Part shown: positions 1 to 5,999 of the stretch, in pieces
How the letters are laid out: each line of letters begins with the position of its first letter
How positions within the stretch are numbered: position 1 is the first letter of the stretch
NCBI GenBank assembly: GCA_025929745.1
Contig: JAICPQ010000177.1
Coordinates: forward strand, 1 to 5,999
DNA: 5,999 bases
Reading direction: 5' to 3'
Source of the DNA: Burkholderiales bacterium
GTDB taxonomy: Bacteria > Pseudomonadota > Gammaproteobacteria > Burkholderiales > SG8-39
Program-made: the position numbers and the translations under genes
The notes under the pieces: generated by a model
Told to the model about the DNA's origin: nothing
What the model saw: only the letters and a program-made list of their open reading frames with translations
Database searches by the model: none

Positions 1-933
<933 letters not shown>

Positions 934-951
934 CTGTTGTAAATTCCGTCG

Positions 952-1443
952 ATGCGCATCTTCGGCTTCGCTGGCTGGTCGGGCAGCGGCAAGACCACGC
1001 TCATCGAGCAGCTGATCCCGCGTTTCGTGCAGCGCGGGCTGCGCGTGTCGCTCATCAAGCACGCGCACCACACCTTCGACGTCGACCAGCCCGGCAAGGA
1101 CTCCTACCGGCATCGCCAGGCCGGCGCCGCCGAGATCCTGGTCACCTCGTCCAGGCGCTGGGTACTGATGCACGAGCTGCGCGGCGCGCACGAGCCTTCA
1201 TTCGAGGATCAGGTCAAGCGCATCTCGCCGTGCGACCTTCTTCTCGTGGAGGGTTTCAAGCACGCGCCTATCCCGAAGCTCGAGGTCTGGCGCAAAGAGA
1301 CCGGCGAGCCGCTCCTGCACCCGAACGACCCGCACATCGTCGCGGTGGCGAGCGACGCGAGGATTGAGACGAAATTGCCGCTCCTCAATCTCAACGACGT
1401 CGATGAGATCCGCAATTTCATCCTGAAGAAACTGGAGCTGTGA
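952..1443 (+). CDS. mobB: Molybdopterin-guanine dinucleotide biosynthesis adaptor MobB
   Basis: A 163-residue P-loop GTP-binding protein of normal MobB length. It begins MRIFGFAGWSGSGKTT, with the Walker A motif at residues 8-16. It continues with the MobB-typical LIKHAHHTFDVDQPGKDSYR (34-53), whose Lys-His and Asp-x-Asp-x-Pro-Gly-Lys-Asp-Ser elements are characteristic, and the Walker B-like DLLLVEGFKH (95-104). Family knowledge: MobB is a cytoplasmic accessory protein that binds GTP and assists MobA in attaching GMP to molybdenum-molybdopterin; it is helpful rather than essential. The start follows the arsS stop by 18 bases. I see no Shine-Dalgarno sequence before it, only an AT-rich patch, but the P-loop beginning at residue 8 fixes this ATG as the usual start. 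The last four bases overlap moeA. mobA is not in the window. Confidence 0.93.
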   Translation: MRIFGFAGWSGSGKTTLIEQLIPRFVQRGLRVSLIKHAHHTFDVDQPGKDSYRHRQAGAAEILVTSSRRWVLMHELRGAHEPSFEDQVKRISPCDLLLVEGFKHAPIPKLEVWRKETGEPLLHPNDPHIVAVASDARIETKLPLLNLNDVDEIRNFILKKLEL

Positions 1444-2633
1444 ATCAAGGCCTGCTCTCGGTCGACGAGGCGCTCGAGCGCCTGCTCGCGGAGGCGAAGC
1501 CGGTGCCGGAAGTCGAGGAGGTGCCGACCCTTGAGGCGACCAATCGCATCCTTGCGCGGGCGCAGCGCTCGACGATGGATGTACCGCCGATGGACAACAG
1601 CGCAATGGACGGTTATGCCGTGCGCATCGTCGACGGCGCCAAGCTCCGAATTGGACAAAAAATCATGGCCGGTTCCGTCGGCAAGCCACTCGAGCCGGGC
1701 ACCGCGGCGCGGATCTTTACCGGCGCGCCGATTCCGCCGGGTGCAGACGCGGTGGTGATGCAGGAGCACACCGCGATCGAGGGCGAGCACGTGGTGCTCA
1801 AGAAGAAGCCGAAGCCGGGCGAGTGGGTCCGGCGCATTGGAAGCGACGTGCGCAAAGGCGCCGAAATTCTGCCCGCGGGGAAGCGCTTGCTGCCGCAGGA
1901 CACCGGTCTTGCGGCGTCGGTGGGGATCAAGACTCTGCCCGTATTCCGCAAGGTTAGGCTCGGCCTCTTTTTCACCGGCGATGAGCTGGTGATGCCCGGC
2001 GAGCCGCTCGCGCCCGGGCGCATTTACAACTCCAACCGTTTTACCCTGCGCGGGTTGGGCGAGGTGTTCGGTTGCGAGGTGAAGGACTACGGCATCGTGC
2101 CCGATACGCTCGAGGCGACGCGCGACGCGCTACGGCGCGCGGCGCAGGAGTGCGACGTCATCGTCACCTCGGGCGGTGTGTCGGTCGGCGAGGCGGATTA
2201 TGTGAAGCCCGCGGTCGAGGCCGAAGGGCGGCTCCTCATGTGGCGTATCGCGATGAAGCCGGGGCGGCCGCTCGCTTTCGGACGAGTTGGAGCCGCCGCC
2301 TTCATCGGACTTCCCGGAAACCCGGTGTCGAGCTTCGTGACGTTTCTCATCTTCGTACGCCCTTTCCTGCTGCGTACGCAAGGCCTGTCACAAACTGCGC
2401 CGAAGATCATCCAGGCGCGCGCCGATTTCGAGTGGCTTGAGCCGGACGCGCGGCGAGAGTTCCTGCGCGTAAAATGGAACGGGCAGGGCGGGCTGGATCT
2501 GTATCCGACGCAGGATTCGGCGGTGCTCACTTCTACCGCCTGGGCGGACGGCCTGGTCGACAATCCGGCGGCCCATGCCATCAAGGAAGGCGACGTGGTG
2601 CGCTTCCTGCCTTATTCGGAGCTCTACTGGTGA
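1440..2633 (+). CDS. moeA: Molybdopterin molybdenumtransferase MoeA
   Basis: This 397-residue protein is close to the usual length of about 400-410. MoeA inserts molybdate into adenylylated molybdopterin in the cytoplasm, yielding active molybdenum cofactor. Visible signatures are PPMDNSAMDGYA (49-60), RIFTGAPIPPGADAVVMQE (91-109), FTGDEL (178-183), the MoeA/MogA-fold motif TSGGVSVGEADYVK (243-256), MKPGRPLAFG (272-281) and GLPGNPVSSF (290-299), then the C-terminal MoeA domain IV beta region from about residue 320. The start is GTG at 1440, whose last two bases begin the mobB TGA stop, a four-base GTGA overlap typical of translational coupling. A GGAG at 1434-1437 is only two bases upstream, so re-initiation after mobB is the likelier route. 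The N-terminal SVDEALERLL matches the family, supporting this start. The 3' end overlaps moaD in the same way. Nothing is broken. Confidence 0.96.
   Translation: MNQGLLSVDEALERLLAEAKPVPEVEEVPTLEATNRILARAQRSTMDVPPMDNSAMDGYAVRIVDGAKLRIGQKIMAGSVGKPLEPGTAARIFTGAPIPPGADAVVMQEHTAIEGEHVVLKKKPKPGEWVRRIGSDVRKGAEILPAGKRLLPQDTGLAASVGIKTLPVFRKVRLGLFFTGDELVMPGEPLAPGRIYNSNRFTLRGLGEVFGCEVKDYGIVPDTLEATRDALRRAAQECDVIVTSGGVSVGEADYVKPAVEAEGRLLMWRIAMKPGRPLAFGRVGAAAFIGLPGNPVSSFVTFLIFVRPFLLRTQGLSQTAPKIIQARADFEWLEPDARREFLRVKWNGQGGLDLYPTQDSAVLTSTAWADGLVDNPAAHAIKEGDVVRFLPYSELYW
2618..2621 (+). promoter_or_regulatory. Ribosome binding site deciding the moaD GTG start
   Basis: GGAG lies eight bases before the GTG at 2630, inside the last codons of moeA. 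It is the only good Shine-Dalgarno match near the first MoaD-like residues, and it supports the GTG rather than any more upstream start. Confidence 0.7.
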
Positions 2634-2887
2634 AGGTTAAGGTTCTCCTCTTCGCAAATTTGCGCGAACGCATCGGCCAGTCGGTCGAGGTGGTCGACAT
2701 TCCAGACTCGGCGAGCACGGTCGCAGGGCTGCGGATACATCTTATGCAGCGCGGCGGCGCGTGGCAGGAAATCCTTTCCGACATGAAGGTGGTGCGCGTC
2801 GCGGTGAACCACGACATGGCGGCGGCCAACGCGCCGCTCAATCCCGGCGACGAAGTCGCCTTTTTTCCGCCGGTGACTGGAGGCTGA
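2630..2887 (+). CDS. moaD: Molybdopterin synthase sulfur carrier subunit MoaD
   Basis: An 85-residue beta-grasp (ubiquitin-like) protein. It starts with MKVKVLLFANLRERIG, carries the conserved LFA-LRE strand-helix start, has the late motif LNPGDEVAFFPPVTGG, and ends exactly in Gly-Gly. The C-terminal glycine is made into a thiocarboxylate (normally by MoeB plus a sulfurtransferase) and delivers sulfur to precursor Z within the MoaD2-MoaE2 complex. The GTG start at 2630 is chosen because it overlaps the moeA TGA by four bases, has GGAG eight bases upstream, and gives the family length. A longer in-frame extension starting at 2474 exists, but it only reads out-of-frame moeA sequence. moaE starts one base after the stop. 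No moeB is visible, so activation must come from elsewhere in the genome. Confidence 0.94.
   Translation: MKVKVLLFANLRERIGQSVEVVDIPDSASTVAGLRIHLMQRGGAWQEILSDMKVVRVAVNHDMAAANAPLNPGDEVAFFPPVTGG
2879..2883 (+). promoter_or_regulatory. Ribosome binding site of moaE formed by the MoaD diglycine codons
   Basis: GGAGG sits five bases before the moaE ATG at 2889. The same bases are the GGA and GGC codons for the essential C-terminal Gly-Gly of MoaD, so one stretch serves both protein function and translation initiation of the partner subunit. Confidence 0.8.
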
Positions 2888-2888
2888 G

Positions 2889-3347
2889 ATGAAGGTTTCC
2901 GTTCAGTCGGACGACTTCGACCTCAGCACGGAAGTGATCGACATCTCGATGAACACACGCACCGGCGCGGTCGCGAGCTTTGTCGGAGTGGTGCGCGATA
3001 TTCCGATGACGCTCGAGCACTATCCCGGGATGACCGAGAACGCGATCAAGAAGATCGTCGAGGAGGCGCGCACGCGCTGGCAGGTCCTCGACTACGCGGT
3101 GATCCACCGCTACGGAGATCTTCAGCCCGGCGACCAGATCGTGCTGGTGGCGATCGCGAGCTCGCATCGCGCCGATGCGTTTGCCGCGTGCCAATTCATC
3201 ATGGACTACCTGAAGACGCAGGCGCCTTTCTGGAAAAAGGAGCACCATCCCGAAGGCGCGCGTTGGGTGAACGCGCTCGAAGCGGACGACGAAGCCGCCG
3301 CGCGCTGGAAGAGCCTCAAGCAGCCACAGCGGCTCGTGCAGAAGTAA
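2889..3347 (+). CDS. moaE: Molybdopterin synthase catalytic subunit MoaE
   Basis: A 152-residue protein, normal for the family. MoaE dimerises, binds two MoaD, and converts precursor Z (cyclic pyranopterin monophosphate) to molybdopterin by adding two sulfurs. Recognisable segments are GAVASFVGVVRD (26-37, with the conserved Arg36), LEHYPGMTENAIKKI (42-56), VIHRYGDLQPGDQIV (71-85), SSHRADAFAACQFIMDYLKT (91-110) and APFWKKE (112-118). Lys109 and Lys116 match in spacing the two catalytic lysines known from E. coli MoaE. Start: ATG one base after the moaD stop, with GGAGG at ideal spacing. Oddities: between the conserved Arg36 and LEHY only five residues (DIPMT) are present, where I recall about twelve in E. 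coli. The last 32 bases overlap the end of ftsH on the other strand. Confidence 0.95.
   Translation: MKVSVQSDDFDLSTEVIDISMNTRTGAVASFVGVVRDIPMTLEHYPGMTENAIKKIVEEARTRWQVLDYAVIHRYGDLQPGDQIVLVAIASSHRADAFAACQFIMDYLKTQAPFWKKEHHPEGARWVNALEADDEAAARWKSLKQPQRLVQK
3316..3347. other. Convergent 3' overlap of moaE and ftsH (32 bp)
   Basis: The moaE stop (TAA, 3345-3347, + strand) lies past the ftsH stop (TCA on +, read TGA on -, 3316-3318), so both coding ends share 32 bp on opposite strands. No hairpin with a T-run fits between the genes. The two transcripts would therefore have complementary 3' ends and terminate, if intrinsically, inside the opposing gene. Confidence 0.9.
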
Positions 3348-5145
3348 GCGAGCGACGCAGCTCGTCAAGCTCGGCTTCGACGAGCGTCTCCTTCTCCAGC
3401 AGCTTCAGCGCCCAGGCCTCGAGCGCGCGCTTCTCGCGCGAGAGAATGCCGAGCGCTTTCTCGTAGGCCGCCTTCACGATCTCACGCACTGCGACATCGA
3501 TTTCGCGCGCAGTCTCCTCGCTGTATTCGCGGTTCTTCTGAAAACCGGGAGTCATCAAAAACCTGCTTTGCTCTTCTTCGTAGGCGACGTGGCCGAGGCT
3601 CTTTACCATGCCGTAGCGCATCACCATGCTGCGCGCGATATCGGTCACTTTGGCGAGGTCGTCGGCGGCGCCCGTGGACAGATGGCCGAATACCACTTCC
3701 TCCGCGGCGCGGCCGCCGAGCAGCACCGCCATCTTGTTCTCGAGCTCGCCGCGCGTCATGAGGAAGCGGTCTTCGGTCGGGCGCTGGATGGTGTAGCCGA
3801 GCGCCCCGACGCCGCGCGGGATGATCGAGACCTTGTGGACTGGATCGGTACCCGGAAGCGCCATCGCCACCATGGCATGCCCGAGCTCGTGGTGCGCGAC
3901 CACGCGGCGCTCGGTTGGGTTCAGCACGCGATTGCGCTTTTCGAGGCCGGCGATCAGGCGTTCGATCGCCTCGGTGAAATCGCGCAGCGCGACTGCCTCG
4001 GCGCCGCGGCGCGTGGCGAGGAGCGCGGCCTCGTTGATCAGGTTGGCGAGATCCGCGCCGGTAAAGCCGGGCGTGAGCGCGGCCACTTGCGTGAGGTCCA
4101 CGTCGGGAGCGAGGTTCACCTTCTTCGCATGCACTTGCAGGATCTGCAGGCGCCCGGCCTTGTCCGGGCGGTCGACGAGCACCTGCCGGTCGAAGCGACC
4201 GGCGCGCAGCAGCGCGGGGTCCAGGATTTCGGGTCGGTTGGTGGCCGCGAGGAGAACGAGACCGGTCGATGGATCAAAGCCGTCGAGCTCAACGAGAAGC
4301 TGGTTGAGCGTCTGCTCTTTCTCATCGTGACCGCCGATCGGGCCGGCGCCGCGCGCCCGGCCGAGTGCGTCGAGCTCGTCGATGAAGATGATCGCCGGCG
4401 CCTTGCCGCGCGCCTGCTCGAACAGGTCGCGCACGCGCGCCGCGCCCACGCCGACAAACATCTCCACGAACTCGGAGCCCGAGATCGAGAAGAACGACAC
4501 GCCGGCTTCGCCCGCGACGGCGCGCGCGAGCAGCGTCTTGCCGGTTCCCGGCGGCCCGACGAGGAGCACGCCTTTCGGCACGCGCGCGCCGAGGCGGCCG
4601 TACTTCTTGGGATCCTTGAGAAATTCGACGACTTCCTGCAGCTCGGCCTTCGCTTCGTCGACGCCCGCGACGTCAGCGAACGTCACCCCCGTCTTCTTTT
4701 CCACGTAAACTTTGGCGCGGCTCTTGCCGATCGACATGAAGCCGCCGCCCAGCCCTTGCTGCCCGGCCATGCGGCGGATGAGCAGATACCAAACGCCGAA
4801 AAAGACGAGCGCCGGGATCACCCACGACATCACGTCGCGCAAAAAAGTGCTCTCGTGCACGCGCGTGTATTTGACGTTGAACTTCGAAAGCCGCTCGGCG
4901 AGGTCGGGCTGCACGAGGTTTGCCGCGGCCACGGTCTTGCCGTTCTCCGGCGCTTTCAGTTTCCCGGTAATGCGATTTTCGGAAACCACCACCTCGGAGA
5001 TCTTGTCTTCCGCGAGGAGCTTCTCGAATTCGCTGTAGGGCACGACTTCGACGGTCTGCGCCTGCTGCCACCACTGCTGGACGATGACGATGGCGAAGAA
5101 TGCGAACAGCAGGTAACCGATGTTGAACTGGGTGCGCTTCTCCAT
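3316..5145 (-). CDS. ftsH: ATP-dependent zinc metalloprotease FtsH, probably an accessory paralogue
   Basis: A 609-residue inner-membrane AAA+ protease that unfolds and degrades damaged membrane proteins and short-lived regulators. Order of parts: transmembrane segment about 9-26; periplasmic domain about 27-104; second transmembrane segment about 106-123; Gly-rich linker; AAA+ module with Walker A GPPGTGKT (197-204), pore motif MFVGVGA (229-235), Walker B IIFIDE (252-257) and second region of homology ending in RAGRFDR (Arg317 and Arg320 as arginine fingers); and an M41 peptidase with HELGH (419-423) and TGAADD (491-496), whose Asp496 fits the third zinc ligand. All catalytic residues are present. 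The start ATG has AAGAGG five bases upstream. Against the housekeeping copy: no rrmJ/folP/glmM neighbours, HELGH instead of the common HEAGH, and a shorter protein than E. coli FtsH (644). It is divergent from clpB with a putative sigma-32 promoter, which suggests a heat-shock protease. Confidence 0.95.
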   Translation of the reverse strand: MEKRTQFNIGYLLFAFFAIVIVQQWWQQAQTVEVVPYSEFEKLLAEDKISEVVVSENRITGKLKAPENGKTVAAANLVQPDLAERLSKFNVKYTRVHESTFLRDVMSWVIPALVFFGVWYLLIRRMAGQQGLGGGFMSIGKSRAKVYVEKKTGVTFADVAGVDEAKAELQEVVEFLKDPKKYGRLGARVPKGVLLVGPPGTGKTLLARAVAGEAGVSFFSISGSEFVEMFVGVGAARVRDLFEQARGKAPAIIFIDELDALGRARGAGPIGGHDEKEQTLNQLLVELDGFDPSTGLVLLAATNRPEILDPALLRAGRFDRQVLVDRPDKAGRLQILQVHAKKVNLAPDVDLTQVAALTPGFTGADLANLINEAALLATRRGAEAVALRDFTEAIERLIAGLEKRNRVLNPTERRVVAHHELGHAMVAMALPGTDPVHKVSIIPRGVGALGYTIQRPTEDRFLMTRGELENKMAVLLGGRAAEEVVFGHLSTGAADDLAKVTDIARSMVMRYGMVKSLGHVAYEEEQSRFLMTPGFQKNREYSEETAREIDVAVREIVKAAYEKALGILSREKRALEAWALKLLEKETLVEAELDELRRSLTSARAAVAA

Positions 5146-5150
5146 CCAGG

Positions 5151-5156
5151 CCTCTT
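5151..5156 (-). promoter_or_regulatory. Ribosome binding site of ftsH
   Basis: On the minus strand AAGAGG lies five bases before the ATG at 5145, supporting that start. It directly abuts the putative sigma-32 -10 element (5157-5164), so a transcript from that promoter might lack part of it. Confidence 0.65.
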
Positions 5157-5184
5157 AAATAGGGCCGAAATGGCTGTTTGCAAG
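5157..5184 (-). promoter_or_regulatory. Putative sigma-32 heat-shock promoter of ftsH
   Basis: Read on the minus strand: CTTGCAA (5184-5178), a 13-base spacer, then CCCTATTT (5164-5157). Against the classical sigma-32 consensus CTTGAAA / CCCCATNT this is 6 of 7 in the -35 and 6 of 7 defined positions in the -10. The spacer equals that of the clpB promoter on the other strand. Transcription would begin near 5150, leaving only about five bases before the ATG. A sigma-70 reading (TTGCAA, 16 bases, TATTTA) is possible but poor. Confidence 0.6.
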
Positions 5185-5194
5185 CAAGAAACAG
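5174..5194. repeat. Inverted repeat between the divergent promoters, possible operator
   Basis: CTGTTT (5174-5179) and AAACAG (5189-5194) are perfect 6-bp inverted arms around the 9-base centre GCAAGCAAG, with arm centres 15 bp apart. The repeat overlaps the -35 element of the putative ftsH promoter and ends one base before the clpB -35. A regulator or a hairpin are both conceivable; neither is shown. Confidence 0.45.
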
Positions 5195-5195
5195 A

Positions 5196-5223
5196 CTTGA
5201 AAGCGGCCCGCGCAACCCCATGT
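5196..5223 (+). promoter_or_regulatory. Sigma-32 heat-shock promoter of clpB
   Basis: CTTGAAA (5196-5202), a 13-base spacer, and CCCCATGT (5216-5223) match the classical sigma-32 (RpoH) consensus CTTGAAA-N13ish-CCCCATNT at every defined position. It is in the right orientation 13 bases before the clpB ATG. Known biology agrees, because clpB is a core RpoH regulon member. No sigma-70 -10 hexamer is evident at the matching distance, so expression may depend mainly on sigma-32. The predicted start is near 5229-5231. Confidence 0.85.
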
Positions 5224-5230
5224 GGCTGAC

Positions 5231-5234
5231 AGGA
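5231..5234 (+). promoter_or_regulatory. Weak, closely spaced ribosome binding site of clpB
   Basis: AGGA is separated from the clpB ATG (5237) by only two bases, closer than the usual five to nine. It lies at or just after the expected sigma-32 transcription start, so it would be at the extreme 5' end of the mRNA. Confidence 0.4.
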
Positions 5235-5236
5235 CT

Positions 5237-5999
5237 ATGAGATTCGACAAATTCACCACCAAGCTGCAGGAGGCCCTGGCGGAGGCGCAGAGCATGGCGC
5301 TCGGCCAGGATCACCAGTACATCGAGCCGCAGCACCTGCTCGCCGTGCTGCAGAACGACCCCGGGATCGCCGGCTTGCTCGCGAAAGCGGGCGGCAACGT
5401 TCCGGCGATGAAGAAGGGCCTTAGCGACCAGATCTCGCGCTTGCCGAAGGTCGAGGGCACGCCGGGCGAGGTGCACATCTCCCGCGACCTCGCCTCGATG
5501 CTCAACGTCGCCGACAAGGAAGCGCAGAAGCGCGGCGACCAATACATCGCCTCGGAGATGTTTTTGCTCGCGGCGGTGCCGCTCCTCCAGGATTACGGCA
5601 TCCGCAAGAAGGCGCTCGAGAAGGCGATCGAAGAAGTGCGCGGCGGCGAGAATGTCTCTTCGCAGCAGGGCGAGGAGCAACGGCAGGCGCTCTCCAAGTA
5701 CACGCTCGATCTGACCGATCGAGCACGGCAGGGCAAGCTCGACCCCGTGATTGGCCGCGACGACGAGATCCGGCGCTGCATCCAGATCCTGCAGCGGCGC
5801 ACCAAGAACAACCCGGTGCTGATCGGAGAGCCGGGCGTGGGCAAGACGGCGATCGTCGAGGGCCTCGCCCAGCGCATCGTGAACGGTGAGGTGCCCGAGA
5901 CGCTGAAGAACAAGCGCGTGCTGGTGCTCGACATGGCCGCGCTCCTCGCCGGCGCGAAGTACCGCGGCGAGTTCGAAGAGCGCCTGAAGTCGGTGCTCA
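5237..5999 (+). CDS. clpB: ATP-dependent disaggregase ClpB, 3'-truncated by the window edge
   Basis: The first 254 codons of a roughly 860-residue protein; it is open to the window end. ClpB is a cytoplasmic hexameric AAA+ Hsp100 that, with DnaK/DnaJ/GrpE, pulls proteins out of aggregates after heat stress. The start MRFDKFTTKLQEALAEAQ is the family's normal N-terminus. The N-domain has two Clp-N repeats (about 1-63 and 75-136), then the linker AEQRQALKKYT-like segment EEQRQALSKYTLDLT (146-160), QGKLDPVIGRDDEIRR (165-180), first Walker A GEPGVGKT (197-204) and the substrate-gripping pore loop AGAKYRGEFEERL (238-250). The middle domain and second AAA+ ring are outside, so ClpB is separated from ClpC/ClpG only by the N-domain. 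Oddity: the second N-repeat is about seven residues short around Val114-Pro115. A perfect sigma-32 promoter lies directly upstream. ftsH is divergent, 91 bp away. Confidence 0.95.
   Translation, partial: MRFDKFTTKLQEALAEAQSMALGQDHQYIEPQHLLAVLQNDPGIAGLLAKAGGNVPAMKKGLSDQISRLPKVEGTPGEVHISRDLASMLNVADKEAQKRGDQYIASEMFLLAAVPLLQDYGIRKKALEKAIEEVRGGENVSSQQGEEQRQALSKYTLDLTDRARQGKLDPVIGRDDEIRRCIQILQRRTKNNPVLIGEPGVGKTAIVEGLAQRIVNGEVPETLKNKRVLVLDMAALLAGAKYRGEFEERLKSVL

Noticed and set aside
2474..2629. A longer MoaD beginning at an ATG at 2474
   Set aside because: The extra 52 residues are moeA read in another frame. The GTG at 2630 has a good ribosome site, overlaps the moeA stop, and gives the normal family length.
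3348..3420. A terminator between moaE and ftsH
   Set aside because: No GC-rich hairpin followed by a T-run was found on either strand, and the genes overlap, so there is no intergenic space for one.
3568..5229. A 553-codon open frame on the + strand opposite ftsH
   Set aside because: It is antisense to a fully intact FtsH with every catalytic motif. Its product is rich in His, Arg, Ala, Glu and Asp with no recognisable domain, as expected from the complement of GC-rich coding DNA.
4673..5680. A 335-codon open frame on the - strand spanning the clpB start, the intergenic region and the ftsH start
   Set aside because: It runs antisense through clpB and then out of frame through ftsH and crosses both promoters. 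The protein has no domain-like pattern.

Overview
The window is GC-rich, almost fully coding chromosomal DNA, most likely from a betaproteobacterium or a close relative. That is an inference from the base composition, the moeA-moaD-moaE gene order with clpB nearby (an order I associate with Betaproteobacteria), and the subtype of the ArsS-like protein. There are no RNA genes, insertion sequences, CRISPR arrays or gene-free stretches over 300 bases; the largest gap is 91 bp.

Layout. (1) 1-933, + strand: the 3' part of a radical SAM/DUF3641 protein of the ArsS (arsenosugar biosynthesis) family; its start lies outside the window. (2) 952-3347, + strand: a tight molybdenum-cofactor cluster, mobB-moeA-moaD-moaE. 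mobB/moeA and moeA/moaD overlap by four bases at GTGA junctions, and moaD and moaE are one base apart. Together MoaD and MoaE form molybdopterin synthase, MoeA inserts molybdenum, and MobB assists the later dinucleotide step. No moaA, moaC, mobA or moeB is present here. (3) 3316-5145, - strand: a membrane-anchored FtsH AAA+ zinc protease whose 3' end overlaps the 3' end of moaE by 32 bp. (4) 5237-5999, + strand: the first 254 codons of the disaggregase ClpB.

The most notable part is the 91-bp intergenic region between the divergent ftsH and clpB genes. It holds a perfect match to the classical sigma-32 heat-shock promoter facing clpB (CTTGAAA-N13-CCCCATGT) and a near-perfect one with the same spacer facing ftsH (CTTGCAA-N13-CCCTATTT). 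An inverted repeat (CTGTTT-N9-AAACAG) lies between them and overlaps the ftsH -35 element. This suggests a compact bidirectional heat-shock module pairing a membrane protease with a cytosolic disaggregase. Both predicted 5' leaders are very short.

Two otherwise normal proteins, MoaE and ClpB, each look about seven residues short at one loop compared with remembered E. coli sequences. In ClpB the shortfall is also visible by comparing its own two N-domain repeats. I see no convincing wholly new system; the window holds known families in an unusual regulatory and structural arrangement.
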